Part shown: positions 1-10,119 of the stretch, in pieces | Layout of the letters: the number at the start of each line of letters is the position of its first letter | How positions within the stretch are numbered: position 1 is the stretch's first letter | Assembly: GCA_003242885.1 (NCBI GenBank) | Contig: QKMZ01000005.1 | Span: forward strand, 310,001-374,000 | Reading direction: 5' to 3' | Length of the DNA stretch: 64,000 nucleotides | Origin: Candidatus Melainabacteria bacterium | GTDB lineage: Bacteria > Cyanobacteriota > Vampirovibrionia > Obscuribacterales > Obscuribacteraceae | The notes under the pieces: model-generated | The model's input: only the letters and a program-made list of their open reading frames with translations | What the model was told of the DNA's origin: nothing | The model's database searches: none | Position numbers and translations under genes: made by a program

Positions 1-1
1 C

Positions 2-244
2 TCTTCGCCTCCAAGGGATGCGTTTCCTTCCCCTAGCATGTCTCCATCTTTGTTGAGTCAAAATACAGTTGCAGGCGATGCATCTGTTTTGCTTCCTTCA
101 CTTGCAGTCAATTCAGCGAATGTTTTGCGAGTTGCGCGGCAGCAGCTAGTCGAGATTACCCGGCAGGCATTTGAATCAGGACGCAAACCGATTTTGAAGC
201 TCAAGAACTCGCTTAAACGCAACCGCATAAAAAGAAATTTGTGA
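2..244 (+). CDS. C-terminal fragment of an unidentified protein (5' end outside window)
   Basis: The frame is open from the window edge to a TGA at 242-244, so at least 80 codons of a larger gene are probably present. An internal ATG at 38 is possible but has no obvious Shine-Dalgarno site. The visible part begins with a Ser/Pro-rich stretch, typical of a linker, and ends in a strongly basic tail (KNSLKRNRIKRNL). No family is recognisable. The gene converges with the minus-strand gene ending at 381, and a GC-rich hairpin lies between them. Whether this is coding rests on open frame and composition only. Confidence 0.4.
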   Translation, partial: SSPPRDAFPSPSMSPSLLSQNTVAGDASVLLPSLAVNSANVLRVARQQLVEITRQAFESGRKPILKLKNSLKRNRIKRNL

Positions 245-341
245 TGGCGTATTGCATGCGTCAAAGTTTCTTACAAGGTTCAACATGCGACCAATTACGA
301 CAATTCAAGGTGCAAGCAAGCAAACATCCTGAATTTTGAAG

Positions 342-358
342 GGCGCGTGCAACGCGCC
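342..358. terminator. GC-rich hairpin between convergent genes
   Basis: GGCGCG (342-347), loop TGCAA, CGCGCC (353-358) form a perfect 6-bp stem between two convergent genes. There is no T-tract. The same stem and loop recur at 53175-53191, so this is also a member of the dispersed palindrome family. Confidence 0.5.
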
Positions 359-380
359 GCCATGTACTCTCGTTTCGAGT

Positions 381-1346
<966 letters not shown>

Positions 1347-1513
1347 CCGAGTTTGCTATTAAGCTAATTATCCTGCATTTCAGCTCGTACATTAGACTTT
1401 GGTACTTCTTACCCTCCTATGTGCTATAAACCGCTACTTAATAAGCACTGCGTCTCGCGCGGCGGTGTAGTACGGGTGGCTCTTGGCAGCGTCACGATTT
1501 AAGGAATTGGCAT

Positions 1514-4048
1514 ATGGAGAACACGGCAGTGGGAGTTGAAGACGACCGCACAGGGATGAGTATTCCCACATTACGGCGTGCACTTGAGGACAACCTCTAC
1601 TACGCGCAGGGAAAATTTCCTGAGATCGCCAGTAAGCGCGATTTCTACATGATGCTGGCGTACACCGTGCGAGACCGTTTGCTGCAGCGTTGGTTGAACA
1701 CTCTAGAAACATATATCAGAAAGGATGTACGCGTCGTCTGTTACCTTTCGGCTGAGTTTCTCATGGGTCCGCACCTTGCCAATGCGATGGTGAATATGGG
1801 CGTCGAAGAGCAATTTGAGCAGGCTTTGGCGGAGTCCGGGCTCGACATCAATGAATTGATTGCGCAGGAAGAAGAGCCTGGACTGGGCAACGGTGGTTTG
1901 GGCCGCTTGGCTGCGTGTTATCTCGACTCACTTGCAACACTTGCCATTCCTACAATTGGCTACGGTATTCGATATGAATACGGTATCTTCGACCAGGAGA
2001 TTCGCGACGGATGGCAGGTCGAAATTACAGACAAATGGCTACGCTACGGTAACCCGTGGGAAATTGCCCGTCCTCACTCAGCGATTGAAGTCAAATTCGG
2101 CGGCTACACCCGCAAATACAAAGACGCCAGAGGTCGCTATCGGGTTGACTGGGTGCCTGACCGCACTGTAAACGGGGTGCCTTACGATACACCGATACCA
2201 GGCTACAAAAACAATACCGCTAACAATCTTCGATTGTGGAGAGCAGAATCACCAGAGTCGCTCAATCTGCAAGCTTTCAACCGCGGCGATTATGCAGGTG
2301 CTGTTGCTGAGCAGATTGCGTCAGAAACCATCTCCAAGATTTTGTATCCCAACGATAACTCGCAGCAAGGAAAACAACTGCGCCTTGAGCAGCAGTATTT
2401 CTTTGTTGCATGTTCGTTGACAGACATGATCAAACTGCACTTGCGTGAAAACGAAGATCTGCTGAACTTCCATGAGAAGTTCGCCGCGCAAATGAATGAC
2501 ACTCACCCTTCGATTGCAGTTGCAGAATTGATGCGTTTGCTCGTAGATGAGCATGATATTGAATGGGATACCGCCTGGGACATCACGACTAAGACTCTCG
2601 GCTATACCAACCATACTCTCCTTCCCGAGGCGCTTGAGCGTTGGCCGATTAAGTTATTGGCTGACTTGCTGCCACGTCATATGGAAATCATCTTCGAGAT
2701 CAATCGTCGTTTCCTCGATGATATTGCAGAGAAGTATCCTGGTGACGATGCGCTTATTCAGCGTCTTTCCATTATCGATGAAGCCGGTGAACGGTTCGTA
2801 AGAATGGCTAACCTGGCATCAGTGGGCAGTCATTCGATCAACGGTGTGGCTGAGCTGCATACCGACCTCTTGCAGAAGCATACGCTGGCTGATTTCTACA
2901 AGATTACGCCAGAAAAGTTCAACAACAAAACTAACGGCGTCACCCCTAGACGTTGGATGGTTCTTTCCAATCCTAAGATGACCAATCTGATCACTAGCAA
3001 GATTGGCGATGGTTGGATTAGAGAACTGGACCAACTAAGAGGTCTGGAAAAGTACGTTGATGATGCTGAGTTCCGCAAAGAATGGCGTGATGTAAAGGCA
3101 CACAACAAGGTCGTCTTGGCAGACTGGATTCAAAACCGTCTGGACTTGAAAGTCGATCCGCAGTCGATGTTTGACATTCAAGTAAAACGTATTCACGAGT
3201 ACAAGAGACAGCATTTGAGTGCACTGCATATAGTGGCGCTCTATAATCTGCTTAAGGAAAATCCTAACCTCGACGTTCAACCAAGAACGTTCATCTTTGG
3301 TGGAAAAGCTGCGCCTGGATATTACATGGCGAAGCTTATCATCAAGCTGATTAACTCAATTGCTGAGGTGGTTAACAACGATCCTAAGATCAGTAAAATC
3401 ATCAAGGTTGCATTCCTTCCTGACTTCAGCGTCAGCCTTGGACAGCGTGTTTACCCCGCGGCTGATTTGAGTGAGCAAGTGTCCCTGGCCGGAAAAGAAG
3501 CTTCCGGAACAGGCAACATGAAGTTTGCTCTCAATGGAGCCGTGACTATCGGTACGCTCGACGGAGCAAATATCGAGATTCGCGAAGAAGCTGGTGCGGA
3601 GAACTTCTTCCTGTTTGGTATGAACGCAGAAGAAGCGGCGCAATTGAAGGCGAAAGGATACAACCCATATCACTACTACGAGAAAAACCAGCAGTTGAAG
3701 AACGTCATTGATGTTCTCAGCTCCGGCCACTTCTCGAACGGTGATCCGGATCTTTTCCGCCCGCTGATCAACAATCTGCTCGCTGACGATCCGTTTATGG
3801 TGCTTGCTGATTTTGCCTCGTACGTAGAGTGCCAAATGAAAGTTGGTGCTGCATTCAAGAAGCATGATGAGTGGACCCGCATGTCCATTTATAACGTGAC
3901 TCGTATGGGCAAGTTCTCGTCCGACCGCTCAATTCAAGAGTACTGCGACGACATCTGGAAGGTAAAACCAGTCAAGGTTGAACTCAAGGAATACTGCCAG
4001 CACGAGGCCGGACTGAAAGTACCGATGGGCAAAACCTGCCTGATCTAG
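1514..4048 (+). CDS. glgP: Glycogen/alpha-glucan phosphorylase
   Basis: Releases glucose-1-phosphate from the non-reducing ends of glycogen in the cytoplasm, using pyridoxal phosphate. The 844-residue length is normal for family GT35. Conserved stretches visible in order are GLGNGGLGRLAACYLDSLA, MNDTHPSIAVAELMRLL, QVKRIHEYKRQ and the cofactor site SGTGNMKFALNGA, with PLP lysine K670 (codon 3521-3523). The ATG at 1514 follows AAGGAA (1501-1506) at good spacing. No other glycogen gene is in the window. The trehalose-phosphate synthase at 37.1 kb is the other storage/compatible-solute sugar gene here. Confidence 0.97.
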   Translation: MENTAVGVEDDRTGMSIPTLRRALEDNLYYAQGKFPEIASKRDFYMMLAYTVRDRLLQRWLNTLETYIRKDVRVVCYLSAEFLMGPHLANAMVNMGVEEQFEQALAESGLDINELIAQEEEPGLGNGGLGRLAACYLDSLATLAIPTIGYGIRYEYGIFDQEIRDGWQVEITDKWLRYGNPWEIARPHSAIEVKFGGYTRKYKDARGRYRVDWVPDRTVNGVPYDTPIPGYKNNTANNLRLWRAESPESLNLQAFNRGDYAGAVAEQIASETISKILYPNDNSQQGKQLRLEQQYFFVACSLTDMIKLHLRENEDLLNFHEKFAAQMNDTHPSIAVAELMRLLVDEHDIEWDTAWDITTKTLGYTNHTLLPEALERWPIKLLADLLPRHMEIIFEINRRFLDDIAEKYPGDDALIQRLSIIDEAGERFVRMANLASVGSHSINGVAELHTDLLQKHTLADFYKITPEKFNNKTNGVTPRRWMVLSNPKMTNLITSKIGDGWIRELDQLRGLEKYVDDAEFRKEWRDVKAHNKVVLADWIQNRLDLKVDPQSMFDIQVKRIHEYKRQHLSALHIVALYNLLKENPNLDVQPRTFIFGGKAAPGYYMAKLIIKLINSIAEVVNNDPKISKIIKVAFLPDFSVSLGQRVYPAADLSEQVSLAGKEASGTGNMKFALNGAVTIGTLDGANIEIREEAGAENFFLFGMNAEEAAQLKAKGYNPYHYYEKNQQLKNVIDVLSSGHFSNGDPDLFRPLINNLLADDPFMVLADFASYVECQMKVGAAFKKHDEWTRMSIYNVTRMGKFSSDRSIQEYCDDIWKVKPVKVELKEYCQHEAGLKVPMGKTCLI

Positions 4049-4093
4049 TGGCGAAATTTACGTCTTCATGAGCGTCGTTCTTTGCCCGCTGGG

Positions 4094-4247
4094 AGCGCTG
4101 TCATCGCAAATGGCCGCAGCGCTGGTATCTTGTCGCTACCTGGGAGTGCTGGAATCTTGCCGGCACCTGGGAGCGCGGGCGGCTCGCCCGCTTCTGAGTC
4201 TCGGTGCGTCGGCGGCTCGCCGACGCTGGGCGGCATTCATGCCGCCC
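4094..4247. repeat. Cluster of four GC-rich palindromes
   Basis: Four hairpins follow glgP: AGCGCTG/CAGCGCT (4094-4100 with 4117-4123), GCGGGCG-GCT-CGCCCGC (4175-4191), GCGTCGGCG-GCT-CGCCGACGC (4206-4226) and GGGCGGCAT-TC-ATGCCGCCC (4228-4247). Two share the GCT loop. Reading frames running through this block are probably not coding, so the next gene is started after it. Confidence 0.8.
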
Positions 4248-4278
4248 CTACAATTCCGATGGAAGGTTCAATTGGCTC

Positions 4279-4839
4279 ATGTCTAGAGCTTCCCGATACA
4301 ATGACGATGCCTGCATGCAAAAGTTGGAAGCTGCTGCCGCACTGCTCAGGAGAAAGCTGAAGAATAGTGGTTTATCAACGAGCGAGTGCAACCAGTGGCT
4401 CACCAGCGTTCATCAATTCCCGCCTGAGCCAGCCTCTCCCGAGGTTTTCACTCTGCACGTCTACCGCGCCAATTGGTTCAACCACGATCGGCAAGGCATT
4501 CACTTCGAAACTTTCATGGGCCCAAAAGAATGGAAAAGGAAAGAGGTGCAGATCGCAATGCACATCTTCCATTTTGAATGCGTGCCAGGAACCTCAATCA
4601 AACGCCGTGCTATTGCTGTGCCGTTCGTTGACGAGATTTACGACATGGTTTCTAGCTGGGACGGATACAGATTTCGCGCCGGTAAATACGGCGCGCATCC
4701 ATTCACAAGAAAACTGCCTGTAGAACACGAGACATTCGAAGAACGTCTGTCTGCTGAGCTTCTGCGAATGTGTCTAGCACTCGGACCAGTTATGGACAAG
4801 ACTCTGGCATCTGTTTTAGGCACTCAGTGGCGACACTGA
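4279..4839 (+). CDS. Hypothetical protein
   Basis: This 186-residue soluble protein is of no family I recognise. The frame extends upstream to 4204, but that part lies inside the palindrome cluster. The ATG at 4279, with GGAAGG at 4261-4266, is a better start. The sequence is rich in aromatic residues and histidine and is evenly mixed in charge, with no signal peptide or membrane segment. A hydrophobic C-terminal helix (AELLRMCLALGPVMDKTLAS) is visible. It may be read as a monocistronic gene after glgP. Confidence 0.55.
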   Translation: MSRASRYNDDACMQKLEAAAALLRRKLKNSGLSTSECNQWLTSVHQFPPEPASPEVFTLHVYRANWFNHDRQGIHFETFMGPKEWKRKEVQIAMHIFHFECVPGTSIKRRAIAVPFVDEIYDMVSSWDGYRFRAGKYGAHPFTRKLPVEHETFEERLSAELLRMCLALGPVMDKTLASVLGTQWRH

Positions 4840-5191
4840 TATTTTCGGTTACTTGAAAGTCATATTGCTTCACTAATGAGTTTATTAGTACTTTGAGCTC
4901 CTCCATTAAGGAATCGCAAAAAGAGTATCAAATCTGTATATATAGGCATAACGCCTCGTCGTTCGTCGATTATAGTGAAGTCATGAGTGCCTGGAATTTT
5001 GTCGATGCGATGCGCAACTTTTGAATCTATCATAATTTTTTCGTCGGTCGTTGCCAACGTTGCATCGCACTATGCATACACTGGTTCCGTGAAATATTGC
5101 TGTAGAAGCCCGCAATCATAGATTGTTCTGTAGCAAGAAGCTTTTGCCTGCGCATGTTGGCTCCGCTTCTAAATTTCGCGAGGTGTTCAAA
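4840..5191. other. Gene-poor spacer
   Basis: About 350 bases with no convincing gene. A 65-codon minus-strand frame beginning with TTG at 5057 has protein-like composition but no ribosome site or recognisable family. No tRNA-like fold or terminator was seen. Confidence 0.4.
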
Positions 5192-5521
5192 ATGATTTTG
5201 AAGCTTTATCACCCAGCATTCAATAATTGGCTTTTGATTGCGGAAGACCTTGATGATCCGGCAGTATGGGATCGCTTTCTTCCTTGTCACACTGTCGAAT
5301 CCGAAAGGTGGAAATTCGACAATACTGCCAAAAACTTGGCTGGACCTAATTTGAAACTTGCTCTTTGCCGAGCATATCTAAGACGTGGTGTTAGCGTTTT
5401 TGAGTATGACTGGAAAATGGAAGAAGGGGATATCTTAGATCATGCAGTTCGGGTTGCTGATAGTTTTGGTATTGAGTTACTGTTCAGCCCTCCCAACTCG
5501 CCCAAGAAAACTGCTGCGTGA
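5192..5521 (+). CDS. Small soluble hypothetical protein
   Basis: A 109-residue acidic cytoplasmic protein with no recognised domain. The frame begins earlier, but the ATG at 5192 is preceded by GAGGTG (5180-5185) at six bases and is the likely start. The next small gene overlaps its stop codon in a TGATG arrangement, so the two are probably co-translated. Confidence 0.45.
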   Translation: MILKLYHPAFNNWLLIAEDLDDPAVWDRFLPCHTVESERWKFDNTAKNLAGPNLKLALCRAYLRRGVSVFEYDWKMEEGDILDHAVRVADSFGIELLFSPPNSPKKTAA

Positions 5522-5709
5522 TGATTGCAGGGGTGGATCTTCATGAACGAAAAAATCAACTGGCTTTGATTGCAAGCGCGGTCTTGCTAGCTTTCGTTTA
5601 TGGTCTCTATATCGGTTATAGCAGCCGCATGCTCTTTAATCCAAGTAAGTCACTCTACGATGGAGAGTTCATGGACGCTTTGGTCACATTCTTGAATCTC
5701 GTTATTTGA
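5521..5709 (+). CDS. Small single-span membrane protein
   Basis: The ATG at 5521 overlaps the preceding TGA by one base. The 62-residue product has a short polar N-terminus, one hydrophobic segment (about residues 14-34, including ALIASAVLLAFVYGLYIGY) and a short tail. No family is recognised. Support is the translational coupling and the clean transmembrane segment. Confidence 0.35.
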   Translation: MIAGVDLHERKNQLALIASAVLLAFVYGLYIGYSSRMLFNPSKSLYDGEFMDALVTFLNLVI

Positions 5710-5822
5710 GGCATTGATCTCTGGTTGACGAGGCCAATCGCTATAAAGGAACTGCTAAAAATCCTCCTTCACCTGTCAATTCGCTGTATGGAAAGATACT
5801 TTATTGGGGGACGTATACTATA

Positions 5823-6092
5823 TTGAAATTACGGTTGATTGATCTTGGACTTGAAGCATTGAACGAAGACTCGGCGAATCAAAAGGAAGAGCTGGCTGCA
5901 TCAGAGAATGCTTCGGCCACTATCCTTAAGCAACTGGCTTTTGACAGCTCCGAATCCGTGCGTCTCAAAGTCGCTGAAAATCCACATACGCCGATTTCCG
6001 TCTTGGATAGCCTTTGCTACGATTCAAGCAGGTCCGTACGCATTACCAGCAAAGTGCGTTTACTTCAGCGATTGGCACAACGTTATGGTTGA
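5823..6092 (+). CDS. LRV-like helical-repeat protein
   Basis: An 89-residue protein starting with TTG, with GGGGG at 5806-5810 upstream. The second half shows a repeat of the leucine-rich-variant type: VRLKVAENPHTPISVLDSL followed by YDSSRSVR, matching VR..VA.NP.TP...L..L..D....VR. Such repeats form short alpha solenoids that usually bind proteins. The protein begun at 63698 carries the same repeat, so two members of one family flank the window. Partners are unknown. Confidence 0.6.
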   Translation: MKLRLIDLGLEALNEDSANQKEELAASENASATILKQLAFDSSESVRLKVAENPHTPISVLDSLCYDSSRSVRITSKVRLLQRLAQRYG

Positions 6093-6147
6093 AGTACGGG
6101 TTTCGACACGGGCATGGCCAATCGAGTGCAACTAGTTTGTAAATGCG

Positions 6148-6864
6148 CTAACTCATTCCTGATGGTTTGGCTTGAAGAAGATAACCGTGGCGAGGTACGG
6201 CTATGATGTATTTCGGCTTACCTGGGTCCGGCTCGATCTTCTTGCGCAACTGCATGATGTAAACGCGTAGATAAGCGACCGGGTCACCCTGAATGTCGTG
6301 GGCTTGCAATTCTCGAAAGAGTCGTTTGAAGGAAAGCGCTTTGCCTGGTGAAAGGATTAGGCACTTTAGAAGTTTGAACTCTGTGGGAGTCAGATGTACA
6401 TCCTTTCCATTTACAACGAGGCTGTGCTTGTGAAGATCAAGCGAAATGTCGTCGAAAGTTATGACTAGATTATTGTTGTGACCGGCAAAATCTACGCAGC
6501 GTCTTAGAGCAACTTGTATTCGCGCATGAATTTCTTCCGGATTAAAAGGTTTGCTGATGAAGTCATCAGCGCCCTCGAGAAGCATTGAGACTCTTTCCTG
6601 CTGGTTGTCGGAAGCCGACATTAGTAGGATTGGAATATTGCTTGACTGTCTCAGCTTCTGCAAAAGATCGCGGCCACGCATGTCAGACAAATCAATGTCC
6701 ATGAGAATTAAGTTTGGATTTCGAGTTTGTGACAACTCCAATGCATCCCGACCGTTCGCTGACTCTAGCAAGCGATATCCTTTCGATGCTAAGAAGAGCC
6801 TCAGATACTTTCTCATAGAAGCATCGGAGTCGACCAATAAGATTGCCGACTGACTTTTCATCAT
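6148..6864 (-). CDS. kdpE: KdpE-type OmpR-family response regulator
   Basis: This DNA-binding regulator of the kdp operon acts on a phosphate signal from KdpD. It has an N-terminal receiver with acidic pocket D12/D14, probable phosphoryl-acceptor D56 and a conserved lysine in FISKPF. The C-terminal winged helix contains LTPTEFKLLKCL and ends in the usual YIMQLRKKIEPD and HGYLL elements. The ATG at 6864 overlaps the kdpD stop by one base, and a second ATG follows at once. The region around D56 (LMDIDLSDMRGRD) differs from the usual LDLxLPDxDG, so this is a somewhat divergent receiver. Confidence 0.92.
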   Translation of the reverse strand: MMKSQSAILLVDSDASMRKYLRLFLASKGYRLLESANGRDALELSQTRNPNLILMDIDLSDMRGRDLLQKLRQSSNIPILLMSASDNQQERVSMLLEGADDFISKPFNPEEIHARIQVALRRCVDFAGHNNNLVITFDDISLDLHKHSLVVNGKDVHLTPTEFKLLKCLILSPGKALSFKRLFRELQAHDIQGDPVAYLRVYIMQLRKKIEPDPGKPKYIIAVPRHGYLLQAKPSGMS

Positions 6865-9545
6865 CAAGCTACTTGGAAGGCTGTTCCCGGTATACGCTGC
6901 AAAGCTATCTTGAAGATAGATCCGCCTTTCGGCGCGTCTTCTATCCAAATGCGCCCACCGTGCGCCTGCACAATTCCTTTGCAAATAGCCAGTCCCAGCC
7001 CGGAGCCTTCTGAACGCGGACTCTCACCACGCTGAAATTTATCAAAAATCCGTGCTTTGTCTTTATCTGAAATGCCTGGACCATTGTCTGAAATCGCGAT
7101 AATAACTTCATCTCCGGACGTTTGTGCTGTCACTTTTATCGTGCTGTCGCTTTGTGTGTGTTTCAACGCATTGTCGAGCAAGTTGATAAAAGCTTGTTGT
7201 ATAAGCGACTCGTCAACGCTCACCTCAAGGCTCGGATCTTCAAGTTGCACTATAATTCGTCCGTCATGCGGTTGCTCTTCCAATGCTGAGATTGCGGAGC
7301 CGATGATTTCTTCTAAAGGGCAGTCCTCTTTTGCAAGAGTGAGTTCTGGCGCTTCTACTTTAGTTATGGCTAGGAGATTGGAGACTTGTTTGTTCAAACG
7401 CATTGCCTGTTCGCAAATTTCCCTAGCTAGAGACATTCTCTGGTCCTGAGTGAGGTTGTTGTCTTTGTCGGAAAGTGTGCTTGCTGCTCCGGCGATGGTG
7501 GCAAGTGGAGTTTTTAGATCGTGCGAAACAGAGCTCAAAAGAGAGTTTTTCAGCTGTTCACTGCGCATTTGTAAACGTGCTTTTTCATTCTCCCGGGTCA
7601 ATCCGGCTCTTTCGCAGGTGGTCGCGATTTGATTGGCGAATGTTTCAAGCAAATGCAAGCGGTCCGGTGACACCATGCGGTCGTCTTCGGGAAGACCTAC
7701 GGCAAGCACCCCAATCACCTTTTTGTAGCCCAGGAGAGGCACGTAAAGGGCTTTTGCTGCAGGTAGAGTGTCTGTGCCGGCACCCGCAGGTTTCCTATTT
7801 CGAAAGACCCATTGCGCAACTCCCTGGTCAACCGACCACAAAGCGTTTCTTCCCAAACCTCTGGCAAACACAGAAAGGCTTTCTTTGTCATCAGGTAAGT
7901 AAAGCGCGGTTTGCCCGTGGAACACTTCTGAAATATGACTTAGACCTTTTTCTACAATGTCTTCCAAGTCCATTGTGGATGAGAGTTCTCGACTGATTGC
8001 ATAGAGGGCATAGGTCCTCTGCTCCCTCTGTCGCGCGGCCTCTGCGTGCTGTTTTACTCGCGTAGTCAGCGTGCTTATGACGAGCGCAACAGTGAGCATC
8101 ACAGCAAACGTTATAAGGTATTGTGTGTCGGAGACAGCAAAGGTCAAGTAAGGCGGAACGAAAAAGAAATCGAATGCTGCCACGCTCAAGATTGATGCCA
8201 TGACTGAGGGACCGCGACCATAGTATGTTGCAATTATGACGACACCGAGCATGTATGCCATCACAACGTTGGAAGGCTCGAAGTAGGGCAGCATAAGCCT
8301 AGCTAATCCGGTGAAGATTGCAACGGTAAGCAACGCTTTCATGTAATGCGAGAATTTTGTGCGTCTTTTGGAATATCCAAAGTGACTGGTCGTATCACTA
8401 TTTTTCTCGCCTGTGATGACATATACATCGATGATTCCGCTGTTGCGAATCAATTCATCGACTACAGACCCACGAACTATTTCTTGCCAACGAGGTTTTG
8501 CCGGCTTGCCGACCACGATTTTAGAAACATTGTTTTGGCGCGCACACTTTACGATTTCCTCGCTCACGGAGCGCCCCATCAATTCTCTTGTCTCCGCGCC
8601 AAGTTGCTCTGCCAGGCGCATCGTTTGGATTACCCGATTTCGATCCGCTTCGGACATATACGTTGAATGCGGCGTCTGGACGTACGCAACCATCCACTTC
8701 GCTCGCAGTCCTGCAGCCATGCGGCGAGCTGCGCGAACAACAGTTGGTGATAAGGGACTGGGACCGACACACACCAGAATTTTTTCAGTCGTGGGCCAAG
8801 GTTCATTGATTTGCCGGGAGAGTTTGTACTGCTGCATTTGAGCTTCAACTCGTTCTGCTGTAGCGCGCAGCGCCAGCTCTCGCAAAGCAATCAGATTACC
8901 TTTGCGAAAGAAATTGTCCAATGCGTGCATAGCCCTGTCATGCACGTACACTTTTCCTTCCTTAAGCCTGTTGATTAGCTCGTCCGGCGGAAGATCGACG
9001 AGCTCAATATCGACGGCTCTTTCAATAATTGAATCAGGAACTCTCTCTTGAACAGGAATACCTGTGATGTGATCGACGAGGTCATGAAGACTCTCGACGT
9101 GTTGCACATTCAGCGTTGTGAAAACATCAATGCCTGCGTCGAGCAGCTCTTCGACATCTTGCCAGCGCTTCTTATGCCTTGCTCCGGTCGCGTTTGTGTG
9201 CGCAAGTTCGTCAACTAGAATCAACTCCGGTCTTCGCTTCAGCGCCAGATCCAGATCGAATTCTAAATGTTCTGTTTCCCTATAGTTGAATTTACTCAAG
9301 GGAAGTTGCTCCAAACCTTCAAGGAGAGCAGCAGTTTCTTTGCGCCCGTGTGTTTCTACATAACCGACAACTACATCAATTCCATCCGCTTTCAACCGAC
9401 GTGCAGTTTGAAGCATGGCAAAAGTTTTTCCCACACCCGCTACCGCACCGAAGAAGATCTTCAATCTGCCTTTGCCACTCTCCCGTTCTTCCTCTTTTGC
9501 ACGAGCAAGAAAAGCATCTGGAGAGCGTTCGTCAGCAGTCATCAT
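6864..9545 (-). CDS. kdpD: KdpD sensor histidine kinase
   Basis: Membrane kinase sensing potassium limitation and phosphorylating KdpE. At 893 residues it is full length. The N-terminal KdpD domain has a Walker-A-like GAVAGVGKT at 33-41 and a VDELAHTN segment. A Usp-like domain covers about 250-375 (KILVCVGPSP) and four membrane helices about 395-500. A GAF-like region follows, then HisKA with SSVSHDLKTPLA near residue 670, and an ATPase domain with INLLDNALKH and GSGLGLAICKGIVQAHGG. The ATG at 9545 overlaps the kdpC stop by four bases. Confidence 0.97.
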   Translation of the reverse strand: MMTADERSPDAFLARAKEEERESGKGRLKIFFGAVAGVGKTFAMLQTARRLKADGIDVVVGYVETHGRKETAALLEGLEQLPLSKFNYRETEHLEFDLDLALKRRPELILVDELAHTNATGARHKKRWQDVEELLDAGIDVFTTLNVQHVESLHDLVDHITGIPVQERVPDSIIERAVDIELVDLPPDELINRLKEGKVYVHDRAMHALDNFFRKGNLIALRELALRATAERVEAQMQQYKLSRQINEPWPTTEKILVCVGPSPLSPTVVRAARRMAAGLRAKWMVAYVQTPHSTYMSEADRNRVIQTMRLAEQLGAETRELMGRSVSEEIVKCARQNNVSKIVVGKPAKPRWQEIVRGSVVDELIRNSGIIDVYVITGEKNSDTTSHFGYSKRRTKFSHYMKALLTVAIFTGLARLMLPYFEPSNVVMAYMLGVVIIATYYGRGPSVMASILSVAAFDFFFVPPYLTFAVSDTQYLITFAVMLTVALVISTLTTRVKQHAEAARQREQRTYALYAISRELSSTMDLEDIVEKGLSHISEVFHGQTALYLPDDKESLSVFARGLGRNALWSVDQGVAQWVFRNRKPAGAGTDTLPAAKALYVPLLGYKKVIGVLAVGLPEDDRMVSPDRLHLLETFANQIATTCERAGLTRENEKARLQMRSEQLKNSLLSSVSHDLKTPLATIAGAASTLSDKDNNLTQDQRMSLAREICEQAMRLNKQVSNLLAITKVEAPELTLAKEDCPLEEIIGSAISALEEQPHDGRIIVQLEDPSLEVSVDESLIQQAFINLLDNALKHTQSDSTIKVTAQTSGDEVIIAISDNGPGISDKDKARIFDKFQRGESPRSEGSGLGLAICKGIVQAHGGRIWIEDAPKGGSIFKIALQRIPGTAFQVA

Positions 9546-10111
9546 CTTAATTCGTCCAGGGCGAGGTTGAGTTTTAGTACATTTACTCTAGGCTCGCCAA
9601 AGATCAGCCATTGGCGCTGCTCGGTCTCTTTGTCCACGAGGTTTCGGACTATCTCCACGTTTAGTCTTCGCGCGCTTGCTACGCGTTGCGCCTGATATCT
9701 TGCTGCCGCTACGCTTATGTGCGGATCAAGGCCACTTGCTGATGATGTGATGAGATCGGTGGGAATCTTGGAGTTTCCGTGATTTGTCTTTTCAAAATTG
9801 TCAGCGCGTTCTTTCATTTGTTTGATCAAATCTTCATTGGTTGGACCAAGATTCGAACCACCGGAACCGGCTGCGTTATATGGATATGAACCTGTTGAAG
9901 ACGGACGAGTATAAAAGTATTTGTCTTGTGAAAACTTTTGCCCAAGCAGCGCAGAGCCGATTACTTTTCCGTTGACCATGATCAAACTGCCGTTGGCTTG
10001 TTTTGGAAAAACAGTCTGAGCCACAAGCGTTATCACTAGGGGGTAGAGAAGTCCCGTGACTACAGTCATAACTAAAAGCATGAGGAGTGACTGTAAGGTG
10101 ATTTTTGCCAT
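9542..10111 (-). CDS. kdpC: KdpC subunit of potassium-transporting ATPase
   Basis: Single-span subunit that stabilises the KdpFABC complex. It is 189 residues with an N-terminal membrane helix (about residues 9-31). The extracytoplasmic domain shows the family signatures SALLGQKFS, FYTRPSST, NLGPTNEDLI, PTDLITSSASGLDPHIS and ARARxxN-like elements near the C-terminus. It lies eight bases after kdpB and overlaps kdpD. Confidence 0.96.
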   Translation of the reverse strand: MAKITLQSLLMLLVMTVVTGLLYPLVITLVAQTVFPKQANGSLIMVNGKVIGSALLGQKFSQDKYFYTRPSSTGSYPYNAAGSGGSNLGPTNEDLIKQMKERADNFEKTNHGNSKIPTDLITSSASGLDPHISVAAARYQAQRVASARRLNVEIVRNLVDKETEQRQWLIFGEPRVNVLKLNLALDELR

Positions 10112-10119
10112 GTTGCCTC

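Noticed and set aside
4204-4278. Upstream extension of the hypothetical gene at 4279
   Set aside because: The added codons fall within perfect palindromes and have no ribosome site. The ATG at 4279 is better placed.
4860-5057. 65-codon minus-strand frame starting with TTG
   Set aside because: Protein-like composition, but no ribosome site, no recognised family and no neighbour context. Too weak to call.
5030-5290. 86-codon minus-strand frame
   Set aside because: It overlaps the better supported plus-strand gene at 5192, which has a good ribosome site.
9820-9870. TTCGAACC-like sequence resembling a tRNA T-loop
   Set aside because: It lies inside kdpC in a conserved coding stretch and no acceptor or anticodon stem can be drawn.
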